A DNA stretch of 64,000 bases from Manis javanica. Taxonomy: Eukaryota; Chordata; Mammalia; Pholidota; Manidae. The stretch lies in assembly GCF_040802235.1 (NCBI RefSeq), contig NC_133164.1, forward strand, positions 114,346,302 to 114,410,301, written 5' to 3'. Under the pieces are notes generated by a model that worked only from the letters and a program-made list of their open reading frames with translations, was not told the DNA's origin and made no database searches. Made by a program: the position numbers and the translations under genes. Positions 52,900-64,000 of the stretch are shown piece by piece (position 1 is the first letter of the stretch; each line of letters begins with the position of its first letter).

Positions 52900-53331
52900 A
52901 AAAATTAGGAGTTTTTGCTTTTTGTGCTCTCCTACTTTTAGACTCATTTTTCTACGTACTTCCCTCATTCATTCAGCAAGTTGATAAGTAGTAGCTTTCT
53001 GAAGTGTTGTGAGTCTTAAGATAGCCATATTTCCCTCCCATTACTGAGTTAAAGGTGTAGAATTCTAGGTTCAAAGCATTCTTCAGTACTTTAAGAGTAT
53101 GATTTTGTTATCTTCTGGCACCAAAATTGTTGATGGGAAAGTTGATGTCAAGATAATTCTTGCTTCTTGTAGTTTTAATATTTTTCTTTTTGTTCTTCAT
53201 GATGTTTTTGATATTTCATTGTTTTGCAAGTATTTTTTTAATTTGTTCTTGAATTATCTTATTCATCAGCAGATATTTTTTCCCATCTGGACCCCTGTAT
53301 CTTGCTTCATTTCTGGGAAACTCTCAGCCAT
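52900..53331 (-). mobile_element. Degenerate L1-like fragment
   Basis: The + strand shows text common in reversed old L1: 'tagaattctaggttcaaagc', 'atcttctggcaccaaaattg', then 'gggaaactctcagccatt'. It ends exactly where the LTR begins. Family call is tentative. Confidence 0.45.
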
Positions 53332-53444
53332 TGTACAGACCTAATGTTTGTGTGCCCCTGGATACATATGTGGAAACCCTAATTTCCAATGTGATGGTAT
53401 TTGGAGGTGGGATCTTTGGGAGATAATTAGGGATAGATGAGGTC
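53306..53444 (+). repeat. Inverted duplication, left arm (139 bp)
   Basis: Spans the last 26 bp of the L1-like flank and the first 113 bp of the LTR. Its reverse complement recurs at 54184-54322 with equal length and one mismatch found by eye. Spacer is 739 bp. Confidence 0.93.
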
Positions 53445-53696
53445 ATGAGGGGAGAGTACTCATGACATAAAGAGTGCCCTTATAAGGAGATGAAAGAACT
53501 GGAGTTTCCTTTCTCCACTATGTGGGGACAGCCACCTGTGACCCAAAAAGAGGACCCTCTCCAGGAAGCCAACCATGCTGGCATCCTGATCTCGGCCTTC
53601 CAGCCTCCAGAACTGTGAAAAAATCAATGTTTGTTGTTTAAGCCACCTGCTGAAAGGTATTCTGTTATAACAGCCTGAAATGAATAAGAGAACTCA
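53332..53696 (+). mobile_element. MLT1-type (ERVL-MaLR) solo LTR
   Basis: Starts TGTACAGACCTAATGTTTGT and ends GAGAACTCA. Internal landmarks are 'ccaatgtgatggtatttgg', 'ggaggtgggatctttgggag', 'gtgcccttataaggagatg', 'cttccagcctccagaactg' and 'ttgttgtttaagccacctg'. A solo LTR with no internal retroviral genes alongside. No clear 5-bp target duplication is kept. Confidence 0.8.
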
Positions 53697-54118
53697 TTGT
53701 CTCTTGTCTCCTCTTTTTACTCTCTTCTTCTGGATTCCTTAAAATAATGTTAAATAATAAATTTAAGAATATATTAAAAATATTATTTTGCTCCATTACA
53801 AAATATTTTTAATGGATAGTGAATTCATAGTCTAAACACCAAATATCATAAAAAAACTAGAACAAAAACTCTCTCTCGTACCTCTGTTCCCCATTCGTAT
53901 AGTTCCTATCCCTCCATCTCCACTAGTAATATCTGCACATATTGTTACTACACATAGGACAGGCCATACATAACAACAAACAAAATTATGCTAATAATAT
54001 GTGTTAGCTTAGGATACTTATTACCTTTTTCCTCTCTCCCTGCCCACAAATAGGCAACAAAATAACACACAACCATGATTTTATCGACATAGGTAGTATT
54101 TCTGTATGTAAGGATTTT

Positions 54119-54352
54119 AATCAAGTGGGAAAGGAATCGGGAGACCTCATCTATCCCTTAATCAAATGGGAAAGGAATCGGGAGACCTCATCTATCCCTA
54201 ATTATCTCCCAAAGATCCCACCTCCAAATACCATCACATTGGAAATTAGGGTGTCCACATATGTATCCAGGGGCACACAAACATTAGGTCTGTACAATGG
54301 CTGAGAGTTTCCCAGAAATGAATTCCTTACCAGTGGGAAAGGAATCGGGAGA
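54119..54352. repeat. Direct repeats flanking the right inverted arm
   Basis: Two tandem units of 41 and 40 bp (54119-54159 and 54160-54199) share the GGGAAAGGAATCGGGAGA core followed by CCTCATCTATCCCT. A third copy of the core alone lies at 54333-54352. The CCTCATCTATCCCT part belongs to the inverted arm, so the tandem unit already contains copied sequence. Confidence 0.9.
54184..54322 (-). repeat. Inverted duplication, right arm (139 bp)
   Basis: Reverse complement of 53306-53444. The one difference is at about 54252. Because it carries the flank-LTR junction, it was copied from the left arm and is not an independent LTR insertion. A 20-bp motif (GGGAAAGGAATCGGGAGA core) stands on both sides of it. 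Confidence 0.93.
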
Positions 54353-55639
54353 AGGTTTGGAGGTAAAAGTCAATGAAACTTAGTCTGTGACTTTGAAGAA
54401 AATGAGACAGTATCTTGGCTGTGTGCACAGAACTCTATTGATGCATTTAATGTAGCATAAATAACTGTAACTAGAGAGCAAATCTTCAAGTCTTCACGTG
54501 GTGCATTGATGCAGCCCTAGCGACTCTCTGGTGAATTACTGTCAGTTGGGGTAAGCAGTCCCCTGTCCAGAGGCTCTGTGGGATACTTTCAGCTAATATG
54601 AGCCTGGAGACATCCATAGATAATGGTGCCTTTCAGCACCTGTCAGGCAGGTGACACGAGTTTCCCACCACACATCCCATTCCCTAGTGATGTCCAGAGG
54701 AAAACTGCTCTGTCTTCCACACCAACATTCAAAATACTAAACTCTGAGCCAGTTTACCACAAGACATACGTGCTCCGTGGAGAGAAAAATGGAAACTGCA
54801 TGAAGGAAAACATACCATATCTGTAATAAATAAAGAGGTTCCTACATCCCTCAGTCCCTCTGGACTGGTTCTGCATATCTGTTCTTCTCCCTCCCTCCAC
54901 CATTCATCCTTGCACAGGCAGACTGTGAGAGAAAATGAATCGATAACTTCCGATTTTCCTTTCTAATAAATCTGGAGGAGCAAGAGAACATTCACTGGGA
55001 GAAATAAACAAAACTAGAAAATGACGAACCGACACTTGACTCAGTAACTCTGTCTAAAATATTGCTCCAGACCCCATTTTCCTGGGTGGGGAGAATGGAT
55101 GTCCAACTAGTTGGATTTATGCCCAGTGTTCTGCACCAAGACTCCAAATGATAACAGCAGAAACATTTCCTGGGTGCCTCTCACCGAAGCTTCTTATGAG
55201 CAACTAACTGTAAAGGTTTAATAGTAACTGTTAGCTGCCAATAACATTTTCCATTCCATTGCCCATTATTATTAATTAGGGCCCATTAATATGGGCCTAT
55301 TATTTTTCCACTAGTTTGAAGCTTTTTATTTTTGTAAAAAAAAAAAAAGACCTACTGGGAAAAAATACTCTAATAGCTGCCAGTTGGTAGAATAGAGAAG
55401 AGATTAAACAAGGAAAATACGAGTTACAGTTTGTCAGAATTCAGGTCTCCACATGTGGACAGATGTGGAATATCTGAGTAATTCAGGCAAAACCATAATT
55501 GTCTATCTCTGTACTCGAGCTTCTGGCCAAGATAAATGTGAAAGCAAGAGCGTATGGGCTTGTGAAAGTGAATCAGAGGGTGGGGTTAAGAAAAAGGAGG
55601 TGCTAGAACCTTTTAAAAATTATTTCTACAGTTAGGAGT

Positions 55640-55709
55640 TACTTAACTCAGCCACAATCTCTTACAAAAGGAACCAATTGCCAGGTCTGTTCTAGAGGAA
55701 GAAAGCAAG
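55640..55709 (+). promoter_or_regulatory. SERPINB10: Candidate SERPINB10 non-coding exon 1
   Basis: A TTTTAAAAATT box near 55611 is followed by a region ending GAAAGCAAG|GTATGG, which resembles the SERPINB2 exon 1 end (ATCACAAG|GTATGT). Clade B genes usually have a short non-coding first exon a few kilobases before the ATG exon, and here the gap is about 3 kb. This rests on pattern alone. Confidence 0.3.
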
Positions 55710-56599
55710 GTATGGTAAATATTTCTTTGTTTAAAAATATTTGTTTATGTTTTCCTTATTATGTTTGTTGAAGTGCCTCGCTAAATAACAAAGAATCAAG
55801 ACTCCCCAAAACAGAAATAATAGATAAAGCTCCATCCCCCAAGAATTTTGTGCAACTCAGACAGATGTAACCCTGAGCTGGTTCAAAGTGTGTCCTGGAA
55901 AGAGGGATACGGGGGAGAGTATTTATTTCCAAAGAACTTAGAGAAATTATTTTACTAGGAATTGTGAAACTATGAATGGAATTTCCTGCAGTCACATTCT
56001 GGATTTGCTACCCGTGTATCTGTCAGCAAAGGCAAAGAGAAATAGAATATTCTCAGAATAATTGATCCAAAACCCTTCTAACCCTTCAGAAGAGTGGCTG
56101 AGCAAAGTGAATTTGATCTGAGTCATTAATGTCTGAAATTAATGTATGCTTTGACTCCACTCCATCCCCAACCAACATCCTATCCTAGCCCACCATTCCG
56201 TGGCCCATTGGTTTTCTTTTCTTCCAAAGAATGATCCAAGCTGTAACTTTTCATGAGGTGCTCATCATTAAACACCCTAAACAATTATTTACCTTGAAAA
56301 ATGGCTTTAGGTGACATGGAAGCACTGTGAGGGCGGTGCCATCTGATGTGCCCAGGTCCACGGTCAGCATCATCAACGTCCAGAGGCCTTGGCTGTCCCC
56401 TAGGGCAAAGGGGATGAGGGTCCTCTTGCTCCTCCTTCTCATCCCCATCCCTGTGTTCTTCTTTCTCCTGCTTATCCTCTGCTATTGCAGATCCCTCCCT
56501 TTAACCATTAAAATCTTACAGACAGTGGGATACAATGACAAAAGCAATTGTATTCAGCGCCCAGAGAATGGGATGCTCTGATAACTCTAGTGCTCTGAC

Positions 56600-56710
56600 A
56601 ACTCTGCTGTCAGCTGGCTGTGCATGTTAGTCAGCACATCTAACCTCTCTGGGCCTTAGTTTCCCAGCAGATGGAATGAGGCGACTGCATTAGAGGGAAT
56701 CCACGGTTCT
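56600..56710 (+). repeat. MIR SINE relic
   Basis: Short MIR core: 'taacctctctgggccttagt', 'ttcccagcagatggaatgag'. Partial copy. Confidence 0.55.
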
Positions 56711-58689
56711 GGGGCTGATATGCCAGTAGTATATGTATCTCTGATGAGACATTCTGATGAACGACCCTGCTTTCCTTACTTTCACAGCTCTCTAGCTTTG
56801 CCCCTAAACCCCATAACAGATTGCCACTTTATGTATCTTACATATATATTTCTATCATTTCAATATTTTAATATTAAATAGTATTTATATCTTTATACAT
56901 GTAAACTGATATGTTCATAACTCCTGGAAACTGCAAAAGAACAATTCATTCTGAAATTGGCACAGGGAGCTTCTGATCTAGACATTTGTCTCTGGAAAGA
57001 TCATGATCCAACTCTTGTAGGGAGGATTGTTTTCTCCAAAATCTCATCCCCAAATTCTGCATTCTTCAGAAAACACTTTTGACTGTTAGGTTAAATTTTA
57101 CTAATGGCTAGTTCAGCACTTCTATACATTTCTTTTTTTTTTTTTAAGGCAAAAAAATGTTCTTGTATGTTCTGGGTACACCTGATAAGTTCATGATGAT
57201 GCCAACAGAGGATTTAATGGATATCCAGAAGATAACTGGATATTAACCTTTCATAAGAAATTAGCCCCTTTACTAATAGAAAGAATTATTGATTTCAGGA
57301 ATTTGCTACAAGTAACTAAATTCTAGAATAACCACAAACCTTTGGTAGAAAGACAAAAATCCCAGGCCCAAAGTATTCCTTTTTCCTCCCCTTCATGCTC
57401 AATATGGTTTGGCCATGGAGCCAAACATTTTCCACGTGAATGTCATTCATGAGTTCTAAAAAGACAAAGCTTAATATGTTGACAGTAAACAGACCACTAT
57501 GTGAATGAAGATACCCATAAAGAAAATAGGGGAATTATTTCCAAGATGACACTGGAGCAATCAAGAAAAAATGCCCACTAACAAGTTTCAAACATTTCAT
57601 GAGGGTGTAGAAATACTTCAAAACTAGACTTGCTGTTTTTCTTTAATGAAATAATGTTGGTCTAGGATTATTATCAGCTTCAGTAATGGTGGGAACTAAG
57701 CAGAGCGTGATTTAGAGGCTGAGATAGTGTTTGGTTATGTATAAACCAGTAGCTAGGAGGGATTTAATAGTCTCACTGTTAATCCAAGTCCTGATGAAAC
57801 CAGAACTTTGTTTACACATGCCTCTCCCTTGATTCAACTGTTTGGCCACAGAGATCCCCTTATTTTTCTAGAGTTAGCATTCTGGATTTCTTAAAGGGCC
57901 AGGTGATGTCAGTACACATTCTTTACAACTTTGGCACTAATGGGAGTTTGTAGGCCTAGGAATCTGATTTATTTTTAGTCATTTAACTAGTTTGAGAAAT
58001 TATTTGGCTAGAAAGTGACAACAAATTGAAGTGACTATTTCTTTGAGAGAGACCCAGTCTTAAGAGATTTAAATTGAAATACCAAGGAAATTAGAGGTGA
58101 AATCTAGAAGTTGAATATAATATTTAAAAACATGAGACAACCTGAGTCCTTTTGTTCAAGACCAGTTTCAGAGTGTCTTGGGGGAGGGAGAAAAAAATTT
58201 TCACGACTCTACCTCTCTGTAAGCAATTCTCACTAAATTGTGCATGGTTTCAAGTTTAAATAAATAAAAAATGGTGAACAAGTAACAAACAACTGTTTGT
58301 AAGTATCCACTTTGTGCAAAGACTGGAGCTAGATGTGGTTGGGTGTACAGAGTAGTGTAAGAAAAAGTTTGCTCTGAAGGAACTTAGCTTGGAGTTGGAA
58401 AGAGAGAAACGTATAAAAACACAACTAGCAGTGTGATAAACGTCAAGGAAGCATCAAAAACTGTTAGGGAACTTTGGTAGCAAACATGCTCCTGTGAATA
58501 ACAAAAAGTCAACAAAAGCTTCCGGAAGAAAAAGAGGAACTTGAACAGAGGGGATTTCAATAAAATAAGGGAGGGGAAAGGCATTCCAGGAACCAGGAAT
58601 ATCACATAAGCTAACAAATCTTTTTGCAAAAGTAAAATCTATCAAAAGGATTATTAACATGTTCTCTATCTTTGTTTCATTTTTCTTAG

Positions 58690-58866
58690 GTTTTTTCAAT
58701 GGATGCTCTAGTAATGTCAATCAATCAATTTGCCCTGGAGTTTAGCAAAAAGCTAGCTGAATCTGCAGAGGGTAAAAATATATTTTTTTCTCCCTGGGGC
58801 ATCTCCACCTGCTTGGCCATGGTGTATCTGGGCACCAGAGGCAACACGGAGGCCCAAATAGCCCAG
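58690..58866 (+). CDS. SERPINB10: SERPINB10 exon 2 (start codon, residues 1-56)
   Basis: Acceptor TTTTCTTAG, nine untranslated bases, ATG at 58699, donor CAG|GTGAGT. Same 168-nt coding length as SERPINB2 exon 2. The start context has G at +4 but T at -3, weaker than that of SERPINB2. Confidence 0.96.
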
Positions 58867-59409
58867 GTGAGTGGGAAGCTCAGTCATCTTCCATTGTCTT
58901 GAAACAAAATGCTTTCTTCACCTCTTATCTTCATTTGCTCCTGAAATCCAAATAGCCCACGTTTTACAACCATACTCTCCTAAAACAAAAGATCTGCTTT
59001 AAGACAATTTCCAGACCCTAAAAAGAAATCTGGGAAAGGGAATCAAACGGAAAACGGTTGCTAGGAAAACCATGTAAGAACCCGTGTTCTCCAGCAAAAT
59101 CGAATGAAGAGATGATGAGGATGTCAAATTTGGTTCAACACCAAAAACGATTTTATTTTTATTGTTAAAATATTTCCAGAAACGATTTGTACTAAGTAAT
59201 AGAATCAGTCATCATCTTTCTAGTCTCAGAAGGGTTTTCTTGAAAACACAAATAGAAAAATCAAGTGAATTTTGTTCTCATGCATTGTTTGGTTGTTTCC
59301 TTGTTCAATTTCTGGTTGTCTGGATGAATCTCAAGAGCCCATTAAGAGTATTAAAATAACAAAATATTGTATCAGCAATTTTCAATTTGTTGTGAGCATC
59401 CTCAAAGCA

Positions 59410-59456
<47 letters not shown>

Positions 59457-62400
59457 ATGCACGCATGTATAGCCACAGACAGCAAAATATAAGAAAGCCA
59501 TATGGGTGTTTGTATGTGTGCATATGTGTAAACATATAAATATAGATGTGTGTGTCTTTTAAATAAAAATAAAAATAGAACAGAGCAAACCAAGCCCTAA
59601 ATCTTTCATCAATTAAAAGGCCAAGTGACAGAATTTCCACCCACGAGGGTGCCCTTTATGCCAGTGGAAATGGGCACAGCTGGTGATTCTGAGTGAAATA
59701 GGCAGAGTATATATTCTGTCAATTTGGGCCCAGGATATCACCCTTATTCTTGCAGTCCATAGGATACTGTGTGGTTTAAAAACAATAAAACTCTGGTTCA
59801 CAGCAAAATTCTGGCTCAGAAATAGTTAATGACTGGTTAACAATTAAGAAGCATAACAACTGATGTGACAGACTTATCACATAGATTAAGAGGATGGATT
59901 CTAATTTGGGCCCATTTCATATCAATATATCACTGGGTATTGCTTGCCCTTGTTTTATTTTAAAGTTATTTAAGTATTAACAGCGTCAGTTTGCATTTGA
60001 GATTAACAAATTGCCTACATACTCCTTATTCTGAGCTGGGTCCAGGATGTGGGAGATGAATCATCTTGTTTTCTACTGTCGTACAATTCAGGAGCAATGA
60101 GGTCCTCATCCTTCTTGTTAACTTTCAAATGGAATGCTGGCTGAACGCTGAAGAATGTGTTTACATGTCGCGTGGTGGTAGATGGAACTGAAGCATTAAA
60201 TAAGATGGAAACTTATCTAGAAAGAGCTGAGATGGGTGACTTTTCCAGATCACTGGGGCAATAGTGGCTTTTGCTTACATTGCTAAGTGATGGTCTCAGC
60301 TGAACACCTAGCCTTCTTTTCAAAACAACCATAGGTAGAAATGAAACATGGAAAACAAGGGAATTTTACTTCTAAGAGTTCTTTAATACTTGTTCTAGGA
60401 CATTAAGGATGATGTTGTAAATGCCTTACTTTTAAAATTTATTTAAAAGCAGCTCTTGACTTCCTGTATCAGCTCAGCTAACACACCCCTGAAGTCAAAT
60501 CAGGGCCCCCTTGGTTCACTGATCCCATGTCCTGTAGCCGTAGGAATGCCTGACTTGCATTTCCTGATGTGCATTTCGTCTGATTAGTCTCTGCACTGGG
60601 CTCTCACATACCGTCTTTTTATTGAAATTACAGGTGCTTCAATTAAGCAGACAGCAGGACATCAAATCTTGTCCAGAAAGTGAAAAGAAAAGGAAAACGG
60701 TATGTTTTACATTTTAATATCCATTTGATGATTAAGGAGAAAGCTCTTTTAGCACACATATATTTCAGTGGCTAATTTAAGCAACCTTTAACAGGCAAAT
60801 TTCCTTAGAACTATATATTAAAATTGTAGAAATTTTTTCAGGCTACAAAGTGGGCACACTTTCTGGAAGGGCCACATTCTTTCCTCTGATCTCTTCTCCT
60901 TTTCTTCCCTTTCAAAACGGCTCCACTTTCAAACTTGTTCTTGACTGCCTTTGCAAACTAAGTGTGAAGAAAAAAATACCCTCAATGACTTAAATTCTTG
61001 CACTGATAAGGGTAAAGAAAACATTTTTAACTACCACGGAATTGTTTTCAACTTTTGTTGGCAAAACACCAAATCATTTTTCATTTAGGTTGTTCACATA
61101 TAAATAGCTCCTATTCAACATTTGTTATTTGACTAATAATCCCTTTTCTTTTAAAGGAATTCACCTCCCACAAGGTTGAAGAAATACACTCTGATTTCCA
61201 GACACTTATCTCAGAAATCAACAATCCCAGCCATGCTTACATACTTAGAACAGCCAATGGGATATATGCAGAGAAAATGTACCCATTTCTCAAGGTAAGT
61301 GCAAACAAGTTATTTGAGCTGAATGGAAAGAAACAGCCGTGGGAGATCAATAGACCCTTTGTACATTTCTCTAGGGAGCCCAGGGACAAGCAATGTGGTC
61401 AGCACTTCTGGTAAACAGCCATGTCAACCAATTGATACAGTCATTGAGCGTCTATTTGTAAAGGAAACCAGCAATGGGTCTGAGGCCTGATGTAGTGATC
61501 GTATCTTTGTGCCCATAATAGAGGGGCACGCCCCATGGCGTGGCCGCTGAACACACACAGAAATATGGTTTATATAGTTCCTGGGCAAACATTTGTTTCT
61601 TGGAAAATGGAGCAAAATGTGCAGAGTGACTCAGGAGGGTAAATCTGAAGGAGCAGAGGGTGGTGCTGGCCGCGGGCGTGCTGCTCTGGGTGCTAAGGAG
61701 CAAAGCCGACCTTGGGATCAGACAGGCCAGTTCACATTATGACTTGAGAGGCTGAAGGAAAGACTCCTGACATGGAACATCAAAGGCCCCTCTTCTCGGA
61801 CGGACGGCGGAAACCCAGCAGTGCAGACCACTTCGTCCTCCGTGCGGACTCCAGGGCTGCTCCGGGTGTCAGCCTGAGCCGGGGCAAGCATTTACTCCTC
61901 TCATGTCCGTTTAGCGTGTCCTTTGACACATCTCAGGAGAGAGCAGGAGGCCGCAGGTCCCCAGTGGGCAACGAGCAGGGCAGCTGGACAGGGCAGAGGG
62001 ATAGCAATGGGGATGAGAAGGCTTCACCTGCGCCCCAAGCAGTGTTATCCTGGTTCGCACCCAGTGAATTCTGGGAGCTCAGGGCCTGGACTTTGTTATG
62101 ACTAAAGACCTAAAAGCAGCCAAATTTGGTCTTAAAGTGATTTTTATTACTGGCAATGTCGTGGACTCGGGTTTTATTCAAGGGTAGGAGAGATAATTGA
62201 GCTGGGTGGGCACTTGGGAATGAGGATGCAGACACAGAATGATGCGCCTTTAAGATGCCCATGAGTCCTGGATGTGCTCAGAGAGGGTGATCCGAACACC
62301 CATGAGTCAAGACAGGGCACGGTGCCTTGTGAATTGTTAACTTTTCTTTTTACTAGATTATAAACTAAAGAATTTAGACCTCATAATCTTCAGGCCACTG

Positions 62401-63241
62401 CCTGGTTGCAGAATTAACTCACAGCTTTTTACTTTACACAATTCCTCCCTACAGTAAGCAAACTGAAGCCACACCAGAGCTGTCCCCTGTCCCCAAGGCG
62501 GGTGGTCTCACAAGTGGTGACCTGGGTTACAGCCGACTTCTGATGACTGCCCCTGGGGTGAACACTGCAGGCCTGCAGCGACGCCGCCCAGCTTTTTGTC
62601 TCAGAATTTCCTCAGAGGAAGCCTTGACCATGCTTAGAAAGGCATCTTTCCAGCAGCAGATAGTTTTCCTCAGGGTTTCCTTTCCTCAGGTTCTCGGGCA
62701 TTTAGAATCCACACCAGGCAGCTGCCAGACCCCAGGCCTCACTATAGTTCCATCTCTGCCACAGAAAGCCAAGTTCAACTCCCAACATCTCTTGGCCACA
62801 GGAGTCACTCCTGAGATTCGGGGGTCGCTCTCCCTGTTCATTCCAGCCCCATGTCCCAGGCAGGCATAACAATAAAAGCTGCTGTGGGAGGCAGGCCTTC
62901 CTTCTGCGTGAGGAGTTCTGCACGGCCCACCAGTGCCCAGCTGACTTTAAAGAAGGGGGTGGCTAGTTTTTGACCATGTCTGCAGTGGGCAGAGAAAGAA
63001 GGGAGCACTGGGGTGGGAGTTTGCAATTGCTCATCTACCTAGTTTTTAAAATGATCTAAAATAGACTTGATTTCTCAGTTTTGCACAAACTCTACCAAAG
63101 GAGATTTTACCCATATATTCCAGAAATATTTAGAAGACATGAAGACATACTTTGGTGCAAAGCCACAGTCTGTCAACTTTGTAGGAGCTTCAGATCAAAT
63201 CAGAAAGGAGATCAACTCTTGGGTTGAAAGCCAGACGGAGG
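58690..63241 (+). CDS. SERPINB10: SERPINB10, bomapin (5' part, exons 2-5; runs off the right edge)
   Basis: Clade B serpin, known in human as a nuclear, myeloid-expressed inhibitor of trypsin-like proteases. Coding segments visible are 58699-58866, 60634-60699, 61157-61294 and 63124-63241, all with GT/AG junctions. The spliced frame is open and has the family's exon sizes (168, 66, 138, 118 nt). That gives 163 residues of about 397 in human. It starts [20 protein letters not shown], then [19 protein letters not shown]. The C-D loop PESEKKRKT at residues 70-78 keeps the KKRK nuclear-localisation motif. [14 protein letters not shown] and [13 protein letters not shown] closely match human SERPINB10. 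Exons 6-8, with strand 3A, the reactive loop and the stop, lie beyond 64000, so inhibitory status cannot be judged. The gene follows SERPINB2 on the same strand, as in human. Confidence 0.96.
59415..59453. repeat. (TG)n microsatellite (SERPINB10 intron 2)
   Basis: About 19 TG units followed by a GCGCATGCACGCATG alternating purine-pyrimidine stretch. It could adopt Z-form DNA and is likely polymorphic. Confidence 0.95.
60634..60699 (+). CDS. SERPINB10: SERPINB10 exon 3 (residues 57-78)
   Basis: 22 codons from [15 protein letters not shown] to EKKRKT, between ATTACAG and ACG|GTATGT. It carries the KKRK cluster at 74-77. Confidence 0.95.
61157..61294 (+). CDS. SERPINB10: SERPINB10 exon 4 (residues 79-124)
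   Basis: 46 codons between TTAAAG and AAG|GTAAGT. It encodes [15 protein letters not shown], then [18 protein letters not shown], the family ANxIYGEK block with Ala in place of Gly. Confidence 0.96.
63124..63241 (+). CDS. SERPINB10: SERPINB10 exon 5 (residues 125-163 plus one base)
   Basis: 118 nt from ATTCCAG to GAGG|GTAAGC, phase 1 out. It encodes [19 protein letters not shown] and then [15 protein letters not shown]. Last exon inside the window. Confidence 0.96.
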
Positions 63242-64000
63242 GTAAGCTTTTATCACGTGCTCGCCAGGGTGTTTTCTCCAAGCATCATTTCCTGGTTTGG
63301 AATTTGTGTTTTATGTAAGTGTATGTATTTTGCAAATAGAACTGATAGAACTGTGGACACATTGTTAATATTCAGCACATTTCTTTCTCATTATGCCCAT
63401 AACTTTTAGATTCACTGCTTTCTAATAAGTCTTATCTAGAACATTTAAGCCAAGCCACTCACTTTACTAAGCAGACAAGAAAATGATCATGTCCGCTAAA
63501 TCCAAAGAGGATTCCAAGGGTAAAAAAGCAGGGAACTGCAAAAAGAAAATTTGGAAGAGTGCTGCATTTGTTGTTTTCAAAGGAAAACAGCTACTAATTA
63601 ATAACAAAAATGTAGCATTAAATTTGCTATATAATCTTAAGTAATTTTCAAAATAAGGTCATGTATTAGAGGAAAGGTTAAGCTGCTATAACAAAAAGAC
63701 CCAAAATACAGTGACTTAATAATAAGATAGGAATTTACATTTCTCTCACCAAGGAGTCCAAAGGTGGACACGCATTTCTGTTCCATGAGACCTCAGAGAG
63801 ATGCAGGCTGGTGGGTCAGCTCCACCATCCTCAAGACGCGGCTGTCAGCTCTAAGTCTAAAGTGATTCTGGCAATCGCCAATTTTAAAGTCAATGGGGAG
63901 AAGCCCTCTTTGCTTTTAAGAGGATGCCCTGAAAGTTTCAGACATTAATTCCACTCATATCCCAAACTTAGTTACATGGCACATTCTCTGCTTGGGTGAC

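Larger units (their letters stand above)
51917..58689. other. Spacer between SERPINB2 and the SERPINB10 start codon
   Basis: No coding exon is supported. It holds an old L1-like stretch, an MLT1-type LTR, a young inverted duplication with direct repeats, a poly-T run near 57131-57146 and one candidate non-coding first exon for SERPINB10. A hydrophobic frame at 56.3-56.6 kb is the only one of any length, and I do not think it is a gene. Confidence 0.5.

Noticed and set aside
56327-56581. Short frame encoding a very hydrophobic segment (LLLLLLIPIPVFFFLLL), a possible small membrane protein
   Set aside because: The hydrophobicity comes from CTC/CTT-rich pyrimidine sequence. There is no supporting start context, splice site or homologue that I recognise.
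61772-62105. Open frames in SERPINB10 intron 4
   Set aside because: GC-rich intronic sequence without homology or splice context consistent with a serpin exon. The exon 4 to exon 5 junction is complete without it.

Overview
This is eukaryotic, placental-mammal DNA. Genes are split by long introns with GT/AG junctions, and the spacers hold CA/TG and TCTA microsatellites and old mammalian repeats (LINE-1, MIR, MER20 and other hAT MITEs, an MLT1-type LTR). I saw no Alu, rodent B1/B2 or obvious carnivore, ruminant, pig or horse SINE. That argues against those lineages, but the order cannot be fixed by eye.

The window lies in the clade B (ov-serpin) cluster that maps to 18q21 in human. All three serpins read on the + strand. 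(1) 4.1-11.3 kb: the 3' half (exons 5-8) of a diverged clade B serpin that I cannot assign to a named paralogue. Exons 2-4 are not visible in the 4 kb upstream, exon 7 carries a frame-disrupting deletion, and the reactive-loop hinge is degraded. It is best called a decaying serpin pseudogene. An alternative exon 6 donor would restore an open frame. (2) 37.4-51.9 kb: complete SERPINB2 (plasminogen activator inhibitor-2). It has a non-coding first exon, seven coding exons giving exactly 415 residues, P1 Arg380, the Gln83/84/86 loop, a recognisable AP-1/CRE/TATA promoter and an AU-rich 3' UTR. (3) 58.7 kb to the right edge: the first four coding exons of SERPINB10 (bomapin), with its KKRK nuclear-localisation motif. 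Exons 6-8 lie beyond the window.

The order [unassigned serpin]-SERPINB2-SERPINB10 matches the known tandem cluster. The expected left neighbour of SERPINB2 is SERPINB7, and the decayed copy is too diverged to be a working SERPINB7. The spacers are 1-4.1 kb, 11.3-37.2 kb and 51.9-58.7 kb. They hold no convincing protein gene, only transposon relics and simple repeats.

The most notable structural feature is a young 139-bp inverted duplication at 53.3/54.2 kb. I count one mismatch. It copies the junction of an old L1-like sequence and an LTR, and it is flanked by repeated copies of a 20-bp motif, which resembles a template-switch rearrangement or an assembly fold-back. SERPINB2 intron 3 is rich in variable-type repeats: a G-rich minisatellite, a C13 tract and a long TCTA array.
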